Shown here one piece after another: positions 1 to 6,446 of a DNA stretch of 6,919 nt. The first letter of the stretch is position 1; each line of letters starts with the position of its first letter. The position numbers and the translations under genes were made by a program. The DNA lies in contig JAFSBP010000098.1 in NCBI GenBank assembly GCA_017437205.1, positions 1-6,919 on the forward strand. The letters run 5' to 3'. This DNA comes from Lachnospiraceae bacterium. GTDB taxonomy: Bacteria > Bacillota > Clostridia > Lachnospirales > Lachnospiraceae. A model generated the notes under the pieces. The model worked only from the letters and a program-made list of their open reading frames with translations. It did no database searches and had not been told where the DNA came from.

Positions 1-1329
1 CGTGCAAAGACAGAAGGAAAGCAATGGCTTGCGGAGCTGGAAGCTGCCGAGCGTGAGCGAACCGGCATCAAAAATCTTCGCATTCGTTACAATAAAGTGT
101 TCGGCTATTATCTGGAAGTGACCAATTCTTTCCTCTCTATGGTTCCGGACGATTATATCCGTAAACAGACGTTAACGAACGCTGAGCGTTTCTCCATGCC
201 TCGTTTAAAAGAGTTGGAAGACATGATCCTCGGTGCGGAGGACAGACTGTTTGTCTTGGAGTATGATCTATTTTGCGAGATTCGAAGACGTATCGGCGAG
301 GAAGTTGTTCGCATCCAGCAGACTGCGAAGGCAATCGCGGGCATTGATGTGCTCTGTTCTCTCTCTGTAGTCGCCACCAGATATAATTATGTGCGTCCGA
401 AAATCAATGAAAAAGGCATCATTGATATTAAAGATGGTCGTCATCCGGTAGTTGAGCGTATGATGAGAGATGATCTTTTCATCGCCAATGATACTTACTT
501 GGACAACGGAAACAAGCGTATATCCATCATCACCGGACCGAATATGGCAGGAAAATCCACCTATATGCGTCAGACTGCATTGATTTGTCTGATGGCTCAG
601 ATTGGAAGCTTTGTTCCTGCAAAAGAGGCAAACATCGGTATCTGCGACCGGATTTTCACACGTGTTGGAGCGTCGGATGACTTGGCCAGCGGACAGAGTA
701 CTTTCATGGTAGAGATGACCGAGGTGGCGAATATTCTCTGCAATGCCACAAAAAACAGTCTTCTTATTTTGGATGAGATTGGTAGAGGTACAAGCACCTT
801 CGACGGACTGAGCATTGCCTGGGCGGTGGTGGAGTATATTTCTAATCCGAAGCAGTTAGGAGCAAAGACTTTGTTTGCAACTCATTACCATGAATTGACC
901 GAGTTGGAAGGTCATCTTCCGGGCGTGAACAATTACTGTGTTGCGGTCAAGGAGATGGGAGATGACATTGTCTTCTTAAGAAAGATTGTTAAGGGCGGTG
1001 CAGATAAGAGCTACGGTATTCAGGTCGCCAAACTGGCCGGTGTTCCGCAGGTTGTTTTGGACCGTGCGAAGGAATTGGTACAGGAACTTTCGGAAGCAGA
1101 CATTACGGTTCGTGCCAAGGAGATAGCAGGAATTCAGGCACAGCACACAAAAACAAAACGTGTACAGAAGATGGATGAGGTTGATCTCACTCAGCTCACT
1201 TTATTTGATACGGTAAAAGAGGATGATATCATCAAAGAACTGCAGGAGATGGAACTGTCATCTATGACACCCATCGATGCCCTGAATACGTTATACCGTC
1301 TGCAGACCAGTCTGAAAAATCGCTGGTAA
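1..1329 (+). CDS. mutS: DNA mismatch repair protein MutS, C-terminal half (5' truncated by window edge)
   Basis: MutS is the cytoplasmic ATPase that recognises mismatches and recruits MutL. The frame is open from base 1, giving 442 residues, roughly half of a usual MutS of about 860-880. The N-terminal mismatch-binding domain with its Phe-X-Glu motif lies outside the window. The GTG at 97 is an internal valine of the conserved YNKVFGYYLEV segment, not a start. Window residues 1 to about 150 match the lever/clamp region. The ATPase domain follows, with Walker A GPNMAGKST (bases 535-561), Walker B LLILDE (760-777), GRGTSTFDG directly after it (781-807), and FATHYHEL (874-897). The SYGIQVAKLAGVP segment is typical of MutS1 rather than MutS2. 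Near the C terminus QLTLF (1192-1206) resembles a beta-clamp-binding motif, and the last residues resemble the conserved TPIDALNTLYRLQ tail. mutL follows after 58 bases, supporting the identity. No sign of decay. Confidence 0.97.
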   Translation, partial: RAKTEGKQWLAELEAAERERTGIKNLRIRYNKVFGYYLEVTNSFLSMVPDDYIRKQTLTNAERFSMPRLKELEDMILGAEDRLFVLEYDLFCEIRRRIGEEVVRIQQTAKAIAGIDVLCSLSVVATRYNYVRPKINEKGIIDIKDGRHPVVERMMRDDLFIANDTYLDNGNKRISIITGPNMAGKSTYMRQTALICLMAQIGSFVPAKEANIGICDRIFTRVGASDDLASGQSTFMVEMTEVANILCNATKNSLLILDEIGRGTSTFDGLSIAWAVVEYISNPKQLGAKTLFATHYHELTELEGHLPGVNNYCVAVKEMGDDIVFLRKIVKGGADKSYGIQVAKLAGVPQVVLDRAKELVQELSEADITVRAKEIAGIQAQHTKTKRVQKMDEVDLTQLTLFDTVKEDDIIKELQEMELSSMTPIDALNTLYRLQTSLKNRW

Positions 1330-1375
1330 ATGCAGAACTTTAGTCTAATGATGAATGTCGAAAATGGCATGAGAA

Positions 1376-1381
1376 AGGAGG
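1376..1381 (+). promoter_or_regulatory. Strong Shine-Dalgarno site for mutL
   Basis: AGGAGG ends six bases before the ATG at 1388. It is the best ribosome binding site in the window. It fixes the mutL start and argues for independent, efficient translation of mutL rather than coupling to mutS. Confidence 0.85.
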
Positions 1382-1387
1382 GAAACG

Positions 1388-3349
1388 ATGTCAGAGATCA
1401 AAGTATTGGACCAGCAGACAATCAATCAGATCGCAGCAGGTGAAGTAATCGAACGTCCCGCCAGTGTGGTAAAGGAACTGGTAGAGAACGCTGTGGATGC
1501 CGGTGCAAGTGCTGTTACCGTAGAGATCAAAGACGGAGGAATTTCCTTTATCCGGGTGACAGATAACGGTTGCGGTATCCCCAAAGACCAGGTGCCCGTC
1601 GCTTTCCTCAGACATTCCACCAGTAAGATTCGGTCCGCATTGGATCTCATGACAGTATCCTCCCTCGGCTTTAGAGGTGAGGCACTTTCCAGCATTGCGG
1701 CGGTTGGTCAGGTTGAACTGGTGACCCGTGTGACGGGTGCGCTTACCGGAACCCGATACGTGATCTGGGGCGGCGAAGAGAAATCTATAGAGGAGATCGG
1801 CGCACCGGAGGGTACTACCTTTTTGGTGAGAAATTTATTTTACAATACCCCCGCAAGAAAGAAGTTTTTGAAGACTGCCCAGACAGAAGCTGGCTATGTG
1901 TCGGTGTTGTTGGAGCGTATGGCACTGTCCAGACCGGATATTTCCTTCCGACTGATCGTAAATAATCAGACAAAACTTCACTCTGCAGGTAATCATAAGG
2001 TGAAGGATCTGTTGTATCAGCTTTACGGCAGAGAGATCACATCAAACCTGCTGCCTGTGACGGCTGAAGGAGAACTGTTAAAAATTAGCGGATTCATCGG
2101 AAAACCGATTCTTTCGCGCGGAAACCGAAACTATCAGCATTATTTTATCAACGGAAGATATGTGCGCAGCAGTATTGTCAGCAAAGCGATTGAAGATGCA
2201 TATCAGGGAAAACTCATGCAGCATAAGTATCCGTTTACGGTTCTTTATCTGACGATTGATCCGAATCTGATTGATGTAAACGTTCATCCGACCAAGATGG
2301 AGCTTCGTTTTTCTGACAATGAACAGGTTTATAAAGAGGTTTTTGCAGCAGTTCAGACCGGTTTTTCAGGAAAGGAACTGATTCCGCAGGTTACCGTAGG
2401 AAAAGATGAACCGACTAAAGACGTGTTGCCTAAAAAGGAAACTCTGACTGAGCAGAAGAAGCAGGACACTGCGCAGAGTGTAAATCGACCGAAGATTGCA
2501 TCGATTACCCCCGCTCAAATACAAAAAACGGTTCGTGCACCGGAACCTTTCGAATATAATCGCCGTGTGCAGATGATGGTTCGCGAAACCGGAGGGTATG
2601 AAACGGAAGCTGTGGTTGCACCTGAGCAATCGAAAGATAATATAAGAGTCAATGTTGCTCCTAAGACAACATACGAATCCCATAAACCAACTGTAAATGA
2701 GCCGATACAAGAAGCAAAAAAACCTGAACAGCTCAACCTGTTCGAAGAAAAGATTTTGACGCAGACTGCCCGCATGAAATACCGTTTTATCGGCCAGCTG
2801 TTTGATACCTATTGGCTGATTCAGTTTGGAAATGAGTTTTTGATCATGGATCAGCATGCCGCACATGAAAAAATTTTGTTTGAGCGGATGATGAAAAAGC
2901 TGAAAAGCAGGCAGGAGATATTCTCTCAGTCCATGAATCCGCCTGCCATCATCACCTTATCTGCTGTGGAGGAGGATATCCTGAATCGTCACATGACTGA
3001 GTTTAAGCATGCGGGTTATGAGATTGAGCCCTTCGGCGGAAAAGAGTATGCTCTCTATGGTGTTCCTGCCGATCTGCCAAAGATCAATGGGGAAGAATTT
3101 TTCAGGGAACTGATCGACCGCCTCGGCGAGAGTGGAGTCAGTGACAGCACACTTATCTTGGAGACCATTGCATCCATGAGCTGTAAGGCCGCAGTGAAAG
3201 GAAATCATATGATGTCCCTGCCGGAAGCGGAGAAGCTGGTGGATGAATTGATGACATTGGAGAACCCTTATTCCTGCCCTCACGGTCGTCCGACCATTAT
3301 TCGGATTAGTAAAGCCGAGTTGGAGAAAAAATTCAATCGTATCGTGTGA
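1388..3349 (+). CDS. mutL: DNA mismatch repair protein MutL, endonuclease type
   Basis: MutL couples mismatch recognition by MutS to strand incision. The 653-residue product begins with a GHKL ATPase domain: IAAGEVIERPASVVKELVENAVDAG-type motif I split around E30 (probable catalytic Glu) and N34, motif II DNGCGIP (59-65) and motif III GFRGEAL (94-100). NTPARKKFL and DVNVHPTKMELRF confirm the rest of the N-terminal half. Residues about 340-455 form a Lys/Glu/Pro/Gln-rich linker with QLNLF at 448-452. The C-terminal domain (about 459-653) carries the metal-dependent nuclease motif DQHA-X2-E-X4-E (D488, E494, E499), SCKAAVKG (bases 3179-3202) and CPHGRP (3275-3292). These residues mark MutL proteins that nick DNA themselves, as in bacteria lacking MutH. 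QSMNPP at 514-519 lies where the B. subtilis clamp-binding QEMIVP motif is expected. The start is set by AGGAGG six bases upstream. Probably cotranscribed with mutS and miaA. Confidence 0.98.
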   Translation: MSEIKVLDQQTINQIAAGEVIERPASVVKELVENAVDAGASAVTVEIKDGGISFIRVTDNGCGIPKDQVPVAFLRHSTSKIRSALDLMTVSSLGFRGEALSSIAAVGQVELVTRVTGALTGTRYVIWGGEEKSIEEIGAPEGTTFLVRNLFYNTPARKKFLKTAQTEAGYVSVLLERMALSRPDISFRLIVNNQTKLHSAGNHKVKDLLYQLYGREITSNLLPVTAEGELLKISGFIGKPILSRGNRNYQHYFINGRYVRSSIVSKAIEDAYQGKLMQHKYPFTVLYLTIDPNLIDVNVHPTKMELRFSDNEQVYKEVFAAVQTGFSGKELIPQVTVGKDEPTKDVLPKKETLTEQKKQDTAQSVNRPKIASITPAQIQKTVRAPEPFEYNRRVQMMVRETGGYETEAVVAPEQSKDNIRVNVAPKTTYESHKPTVNEPIQEAKKPEQLNLFEEKILTQTARMKYRFIGQLFDTYWLIQFGNEFLIMDQHAAHEKILFERMMKKLKSRQEIFSQSMNPPAIITLSAVEEDILNRHMTEFKHAGYEIEPFGGKEYALYGVPADLPKINGEEFFRELIDRLGESGVSDSTLILETIASMSCKAAVKGNHMMSLPEAEKLVDELMTLENPYSCPHGRPTIIRISKAELEKKFNRIV

Positions 3350-3366
3350 TGCATTAACTATTTGAC

Positions 3367-3372
3367 AGGAGA
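3367..3372 (+). promoter_or_regulatory. Shine-Dalgarno site for miaA
   Basis: AGGAGA ends six bases before the ATG at 3379, within the 29-base mutL-miaA gap. It supports this start, which also places the P-loop at the normal distance from the N terminus. Confidence 0.75.
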
Positions 3373-3378
3373 ACTTAC

Positions 3379-4323
3379 ATGGAAAAGAAGCCTTTGATCG
3401 TACTGACCGGTCCCACCGCTGCTGGGAAAACCGGCCTGTCCATTGAACTGGCAAAGAGAATAAACGGTGCCATCATCAGTGCGGATTCCATGCAGGTGTA
3501 TCGGCACATGGACATCGGTTCCGCAAAAATCACGAGAGAAGAGATGGATGGGATTCCTCATTATCTGATTGATGTGTTGGAACCCTATGAGGAGTTTAGT
3601 GTTCATCTGTTTAAACAGATGGCCGAAAAAGCTCTCGAAGAGATTTACGCAAACGGAATGATTCCCATCATTGTCGGAGGCACCGGCTTTTATATCCAGG
3701 CGCTTCTCTACGATATTCAGTTTACAGACACCGATATAGACACCGGATATCGTAAAATGATGGAAAAATCAGCAAACGACCATGGTCCGGAATGGCTACA
3801 TGACCGATTAAAGGAAGTCGATCCGGAGGCGGCAGAGCAGATCCACGCTAACAATGTGAAGCGTGTGATTAGGGCATTGGAATATTTTCATCAGACAGGG
3901 CAAAAGATTTCCGAACACAATACCGAGGAGCGACAGCGCACTTCCCCCTACCTGCACCTTTACTTTGTACTGAATCGGAACAGAGCAGAGCTTTATCGCC
4001 GGATAGATCTGCGTGTGGACATGATGCTGGAAAATGGCCTGCTTGACGAAGTGAAACGACTGAAGGAGATGGGCTATACCAGAGACATGGTGGCCATGAA
4101 AGGTCTTGGATACAAGGAAATCTTAGATTACCTTGGCGGTGAGATTACCTTGGATGAGGCTGTCTACCGAATCAAGCGTGATACAAGGCATTTTGCGAAG
4201 CGTCAGCTCACTTGGTTTCGTCGCGAGCGGGATGTGACCTGGGTGGAATTGGATGGACGAAGTTTCGATGAGGTATTGGATAAAATGCTCTTTCTGTTGA
4301 GAAATCAGGGGATTATTGCTTAG
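3379..4323 (+). CDS. miaA: tRNA dimethylallyltransferase MiaA
   Basis: MiaA transfers a dimethylallyl group from dimethylallyl diphosphate to N6 of A37 in tRNAs that read codons starting with U, the first step towards ms2i6A. The 314-residue product matches the usual family length of roughly 300-320. Visible motifs are the P-loop GPTAAGKT (residues 11-18), the ADSMQVYRHMDIGSAK segment with the expected catalytic Asp at 36, PHYLIDV (60-66), GGTGFYIQAL (100-109), and the C-terminal tRNA-binding stretch TRHFAKRQLTWFRR. The start has AGGAGA six bases upstream. It lies 29 bases after mutL and 49 before the ynbB-like gene with no terminator on either side, so it is probably in the mutSL operon. In many Firmicutes hfq follows miaA; it does not here. 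No anomalies in the protein. Confidence 0.97.
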   Translation: MEKKPLIVLTGPTAAGKTGLSIELAKRINGAIISADSMQVYRHMDIGSAKITREEMDGIPHYLIDVLEPYEEFSVHLFKQMAEKALEEIYANGMIPIIVGGTGFYIQALLYDIQFTDTDIDTGYRKMMEKSANDHGPEWLHDRLKEVDPEAAEQIHANNVKRVIRALEYFHQTGQKISEHNTEERQRTSPYLHLYFVLNRNRAELYRRIDLRVDMMLENGLLDEVKRLKEMGYTRDMVAMKGLGYKEILDYLGGEITLDEAVYRIKRDTRHFAKRQLTWFRRERDVTWVELDGRSFDEVLDKMLFLLRNQGIIA

Positions 4324-4362
4324 ATATTTATATGTCGTCAACGAAAAATAGAGCTAAAATAA

Positions 4363-4367
4363 AGAGG
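4363..4367 (+). promoter_or_regulatory. Shine-Dalgarno site favouring the 4373 start of the ynbB-like gene
   Basis: AGAGG lies five bases before the ATG at 4373. A second in-frame ATG at 4391 has AAGGA at 4382-4386 with a four-base spacer, so a start six codons later cannot be excluded. The upstream site is the better match and gives the longer product. Confidence 0.55.
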
Positions 4368-4372
4368 TAGAT

Positions 4373-5656
4373 ATGAGACTTAAGGATGAGATGTATATGC
4401 AATTAGGGGTCGCTCCCGAACTGATCACAATTGCAAATGAAGTGGAGAATAGTTTAAATGAGAGATTTTTGATGATAGATGAGGTGGCAGAATACAATCA
4501 GCTCAAAGTACTTCGTGCAATGCAGAAGAACCGTGTCAGCGAGATGCATTTTCATGGCTCCAGCGGCTATGGCTACAATGATGACGGACGAGATACTCTG
4601 GAGCAGATTTATGCCGATGTGTTTGGGGCAGAGTCCGCATTGGTTCGTCCTCAGATTACTTGCGGTACCCATGCACTCTATACGGCATTAGCATCACAGC
4701 TTCGGCCCGGAGACGAGCTTCTTTCTCCGGTAGGTCTTCCCTATGATACCCTGCAGGAAGTTATCGGTATCCGCGAGAGCAACGGTTCCCTGGCTGAGTA
4801 TGGGATTACTTATGCACAGGTAGATCTGCTTCCCGATGGTGAGTTTGATTACGAAGGTATTAAAAATGTAATCAACGAGCGAACCAAGATGGTGACTATC
4901 CAGCGCTCCAAAGGCTATTCCTCGCGTCCAACACTGTCGGTTAAGCGCATAGGCGAATTGATTTCTTTCATCAAGGAAATTAAGTCTGATGTGATCTGTA
5001 TGGTGGACAACTGTTACGGAGAGTTTGTGGAAACTATCGAACCCACTGAGGTAGGAGCGGATATGATCGTCGGCTCTCTGATCAAAAATCCCGGCGGCGG
5101 TCTTGCGCCCTGCGGAGGATATATTGCCGGAACAAAAGAATGTGTTGATCGGGCTGCTTTTCGCCTATGCTCTCCCGGTTTAGGAAAAGAGGTTGGAGCA
5201 AATCTTGGTGTAAATCAGGCCTTTTATCAGGGATTTTTCCTAGCTCCTACGGTAACCGCGGGAGCACTCAAGAGCGCAGTCTTTGCTGCCGCATTGTATG
5301 AACGTCTCGGTTTTTCAGTTTACCCAGATTCTAAGGTGTCCAGACATGATATTATCCAGGCGGTTACGCTCGGCTCCGCTAAAGGGTTGATCGCATTCTG
5401 TCAGGGTATTCAGGCTGCTGCACCCGTAGACAGCTACGTTTCTCCTGAGCCGTGGGCAATGCCCGGTTATGACAGCGATGTGATTATGGCGGCAGGTGCG
5501 TTTGTTCAGGGTTCCTCCATTGAACTGAGCGCAGACGGACCTTTGAGAGAGCCGTACAATGTATATTTCCAGGGTGGACTCACCTGGTATCACGGCCGTT
5601 ACGGTATCGTTCTGTCAGCACAGAAACTTCTGGAAGCCGGATTGATTAGTATGTGA
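4373..5656 (+). CDS. ynbB: YnbB-like PLP-dependent enzyme (methionine gamma-lyase / aluminium-resistance family)
   Basis: The 427-residue protein belongs to the fold-type I PLP family that databases call methionine gamma-lyase family, aluminium-resistance protein or, in B. subtilis, YnbB. It is related to Cys/Met metabolism C-S lyases. Visible features are SSGYGYNDDGRDTLEQIY (63-80), the cofactor-phosphate region TCGTHAL (96-102), GDELLSPVGLPYDTL (113-127), MVDNCYGEF with D212 expected to contact the pyridine nitrogen, and GSLIKNPGGG, where K238 is the likely Schiff-base lysine. All core residues are present, so it should be an active soluble enzyme. The reaction is an inference: lyase activity on a sulphur amino acid is plausible, but the substrate cannot be read from sequence, and the aluminium label rests on one old expression phenotype as I recall it. 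It sits 49 bases after miaA and is probably the last gene of the mutS operon, since a promoter follows. No clear terminator is visible downstream. Confidence 0.88.
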   Translation: MRLKDEMYMQLGVAPELITIANEVENSLNERFLMIDEVAEYNQLKVLRAMQKNRVSEMHFHGSSGYGYNDDGRDTLEQIYADVFGAESALVRPQITCGTHALYTALASQLRPGDELLSPVGLPYDTLQEVIGIRESNGSLAEYGITYAQVDLLPDGEFDYEGIKNVINERTKMVTIQRSKGYSSRPTLSVKRIGELISFIKEIKSDVICMVDNCYGEFVETIEPTEVGADMIVGSLIKNPGGGLAPCGGYIAGTKECVDRAAFRLCSPGLGKEVGANLGVNQAFYQGFFLAPTVTAGALKSAVFAAALYERLGFSVYPDSKVSRHDIIQAVTLGSAKGLIAFCQGIQAAAPVDSYVSPEPWAMPGYDSDVIMAAGAFVQGSSIELSADGPLREPYNVYFQGGLTWYHGRYGIVLSAQKLLEAGLISM

Positions 5657-5664
5657 ATTAGACC

Positions 5665-5693
5665 TATACAGATTGGAAAAAATATGTTATAAT
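5665..5693 (+). promoter_or_regulatory. Sigma-A-type promoter for radC-mreC
   Basis: A perfect -10 TATAAT (5688-5693) is preceded by TGT, making an extended -10 (TGnTATAAT from 5685). A -35-like TATACA (5665-5670, four of six matches to TTGACA) lies exactly 17 bases upstream. Transcription should start near 5699-5701, leaving a leader of about 45 bases before radC. It lies just after the ynbB stop, which fits a new transcription unit. No mapped transcript supports it here. Confidence 0.75.
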
Positions 5694-5710
5694 GAGACGC
5701 AAACCCAAAT

Positions 5711-5722
5711 TCCAAACTTGGA
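5711..5722 (+). repeat. Small inverted repeat in the radC leader
   Basis: TCCAA and TTGGA are perfect five-base inverted arms around a two-base centre, about 10-20 bases after the predicted transcription start. The loop is too short for a stable hairpin and no T-run follows, so it is not a terminator. It could be an operator half-site pair or chance. It does not match the LexA box consensus known from Firmicutes (GAAC-N4-GTTC). Confidence 0.3.
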
Positions 5723-5744
5723 GAGAGTGCGGAAAGCAGGGTAG

Positions 5745-6446
5745 ATGAGTTATCAAAGTAAAATGATCAGAGAAATGTCAGATCAGGACAAGCCGTATGA
5801 AAAATGTCAGGCATTGGGGGCCGGGGCATTGACGGATGCTGAACTTCTGGCAGTATTAATCAGAACAGGGACAGAGGGCAGTTCTTCCATTGAACTTGCC
5901 CATCAGATTCTCAAATTGAATGGAAACGAAGAAAAACTGCAGAATCTTTATCATATGACGATTCAGCAGCTGATGCGTATCCGCGGCGTCGGCAAAGTGA
6001 AGGCTACGCAGCTGATCTGTCTGTGCGAACTGGCCAGACGCCTTTCACGTGCGCCTCTCGGTGAAAAACTTGTATTCAGAAAAGCGAAGATTATCGCGGA
6101 ATATTATATGGAGGAGGTCCGGCATCTGGATCAGGAAGAACTTCGCTGCATTTTTCTGAATTCCAAATGTCACTTTATCGGGGATCGCGTGATCACACGT
6201 GGAACGGTAAACACTTCTTTGATTTCGCCCAGAGAAGTGTTTATTGAAGCACTTAAATCCGGAGCGGTAAATCTTGTTCTCATGCACAATCACCCCAGTG
6301 GCGACCCCACGCCCAGTATGAGTGATGTGGAAGTGACGAGGACAATCCGTCAGGCGGGAGAACTGTTGGGGATACATCTTGCTGATCATATTATCATAGG
6401 AGATCAGTGTTTTTATAGTTTTAAGGAACGGGGATTTTTTACATGA
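5745..6446 (+). CDS. radC: RadC family JAMM/MPN-domain protein (UPF0758)
   Basis: The 233-residue product has normal RadC length. The N-terminal part contains the family's DKPYEK and ALTDAELLAVLIRTGT segments (16-43) and a helix-hairpin-helix IRGVGKVKATQL (79-90), which suggests DNA binding. The C-terminal JAB/MPN domain has a complete zinc JAMM signature: E164 (SPREVF), H181 and H183 in HNHPSG, then S191 and D194 (H-x-H-x7-S-x2-D). The fold therefore predicts a metal hydrolase. The DNA-repair name is historical: the original radC mutation mapped elsewhere, and no biochemical activity is firmly established. The start at 5745 has only a weak AGGG (5738-5741) three bases away. The in-frame ATG at 5763 has no better site and would remove six residues just ahead of the conserved N terminus, so 5745 is kept. 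Expression is probably from the promoter at 5665-5693, and the stop overlaps mreC. Confidence 0.94.
   Translation: MSYQSKMIREMSDQDKPYEKCQALGAGALTDAELLAVLIRTGTEGSSSIELAHQILKLNGNEEKLQNLYHMTIQQLMRIRGVGKVKATQLICLCELARRLSRAPLGEKLVFRKAKIIAEYYMEEVRHLDQEELRCIFLNSKCHFIGDRVITRGTVNTSLISPREVFIEALKSGAVNLVLMHNHPSGDPTPSMSDVEVTRTIRQAGELLGIHLADHIIIGDQCFYSFKERGFFT

Noticed and set aside
97..99. GTG as a start codon for mutS.
   Set aside because: The frame is open to base 1 and the upstream residues (RTGIKNLRIRYNK) are conserved MutS sequence, so the GTG is an internal Val codon.
1348..1443. A 31-codon reading frame across the mutS-mutL gap.
   Set aside because: It has no ribosome binding site, overlaps the mutL start out of frame, and resembles nothing recognisable.
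2616..2646. AT-rich promoter-like sequence (TTGCAC ... TAATAT/TATAAG) inside the mutL linker.
   Set aside because: Only partial matches with imperfect spacing, located inside a coding region with no gene start nearby; it probably reflects the codon composition of the linker.
2366..2866. Long minus-strand reading frame opposite mutL (and similar ones opposite the other genes).
   Set aside because: They lie entirely opposite well-conserved genes, have no recognisable domains, and are compositional shadows.
3362..3367. Perfect TTGACA hexamer before miaA, as a -35 element.
   Set aside because: No -10 lies at 16-18 bases, and one there would place the transcript start inside miaA. The bases overlap the ribosome binding site instead.
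4355..4360. TAAAAT as a -10 for the ynbB-like gene.
   Set aside because: No acceptable -35 is found 16-18 bases upstream, and the start would fall within or beyond the ribosome binding site region.
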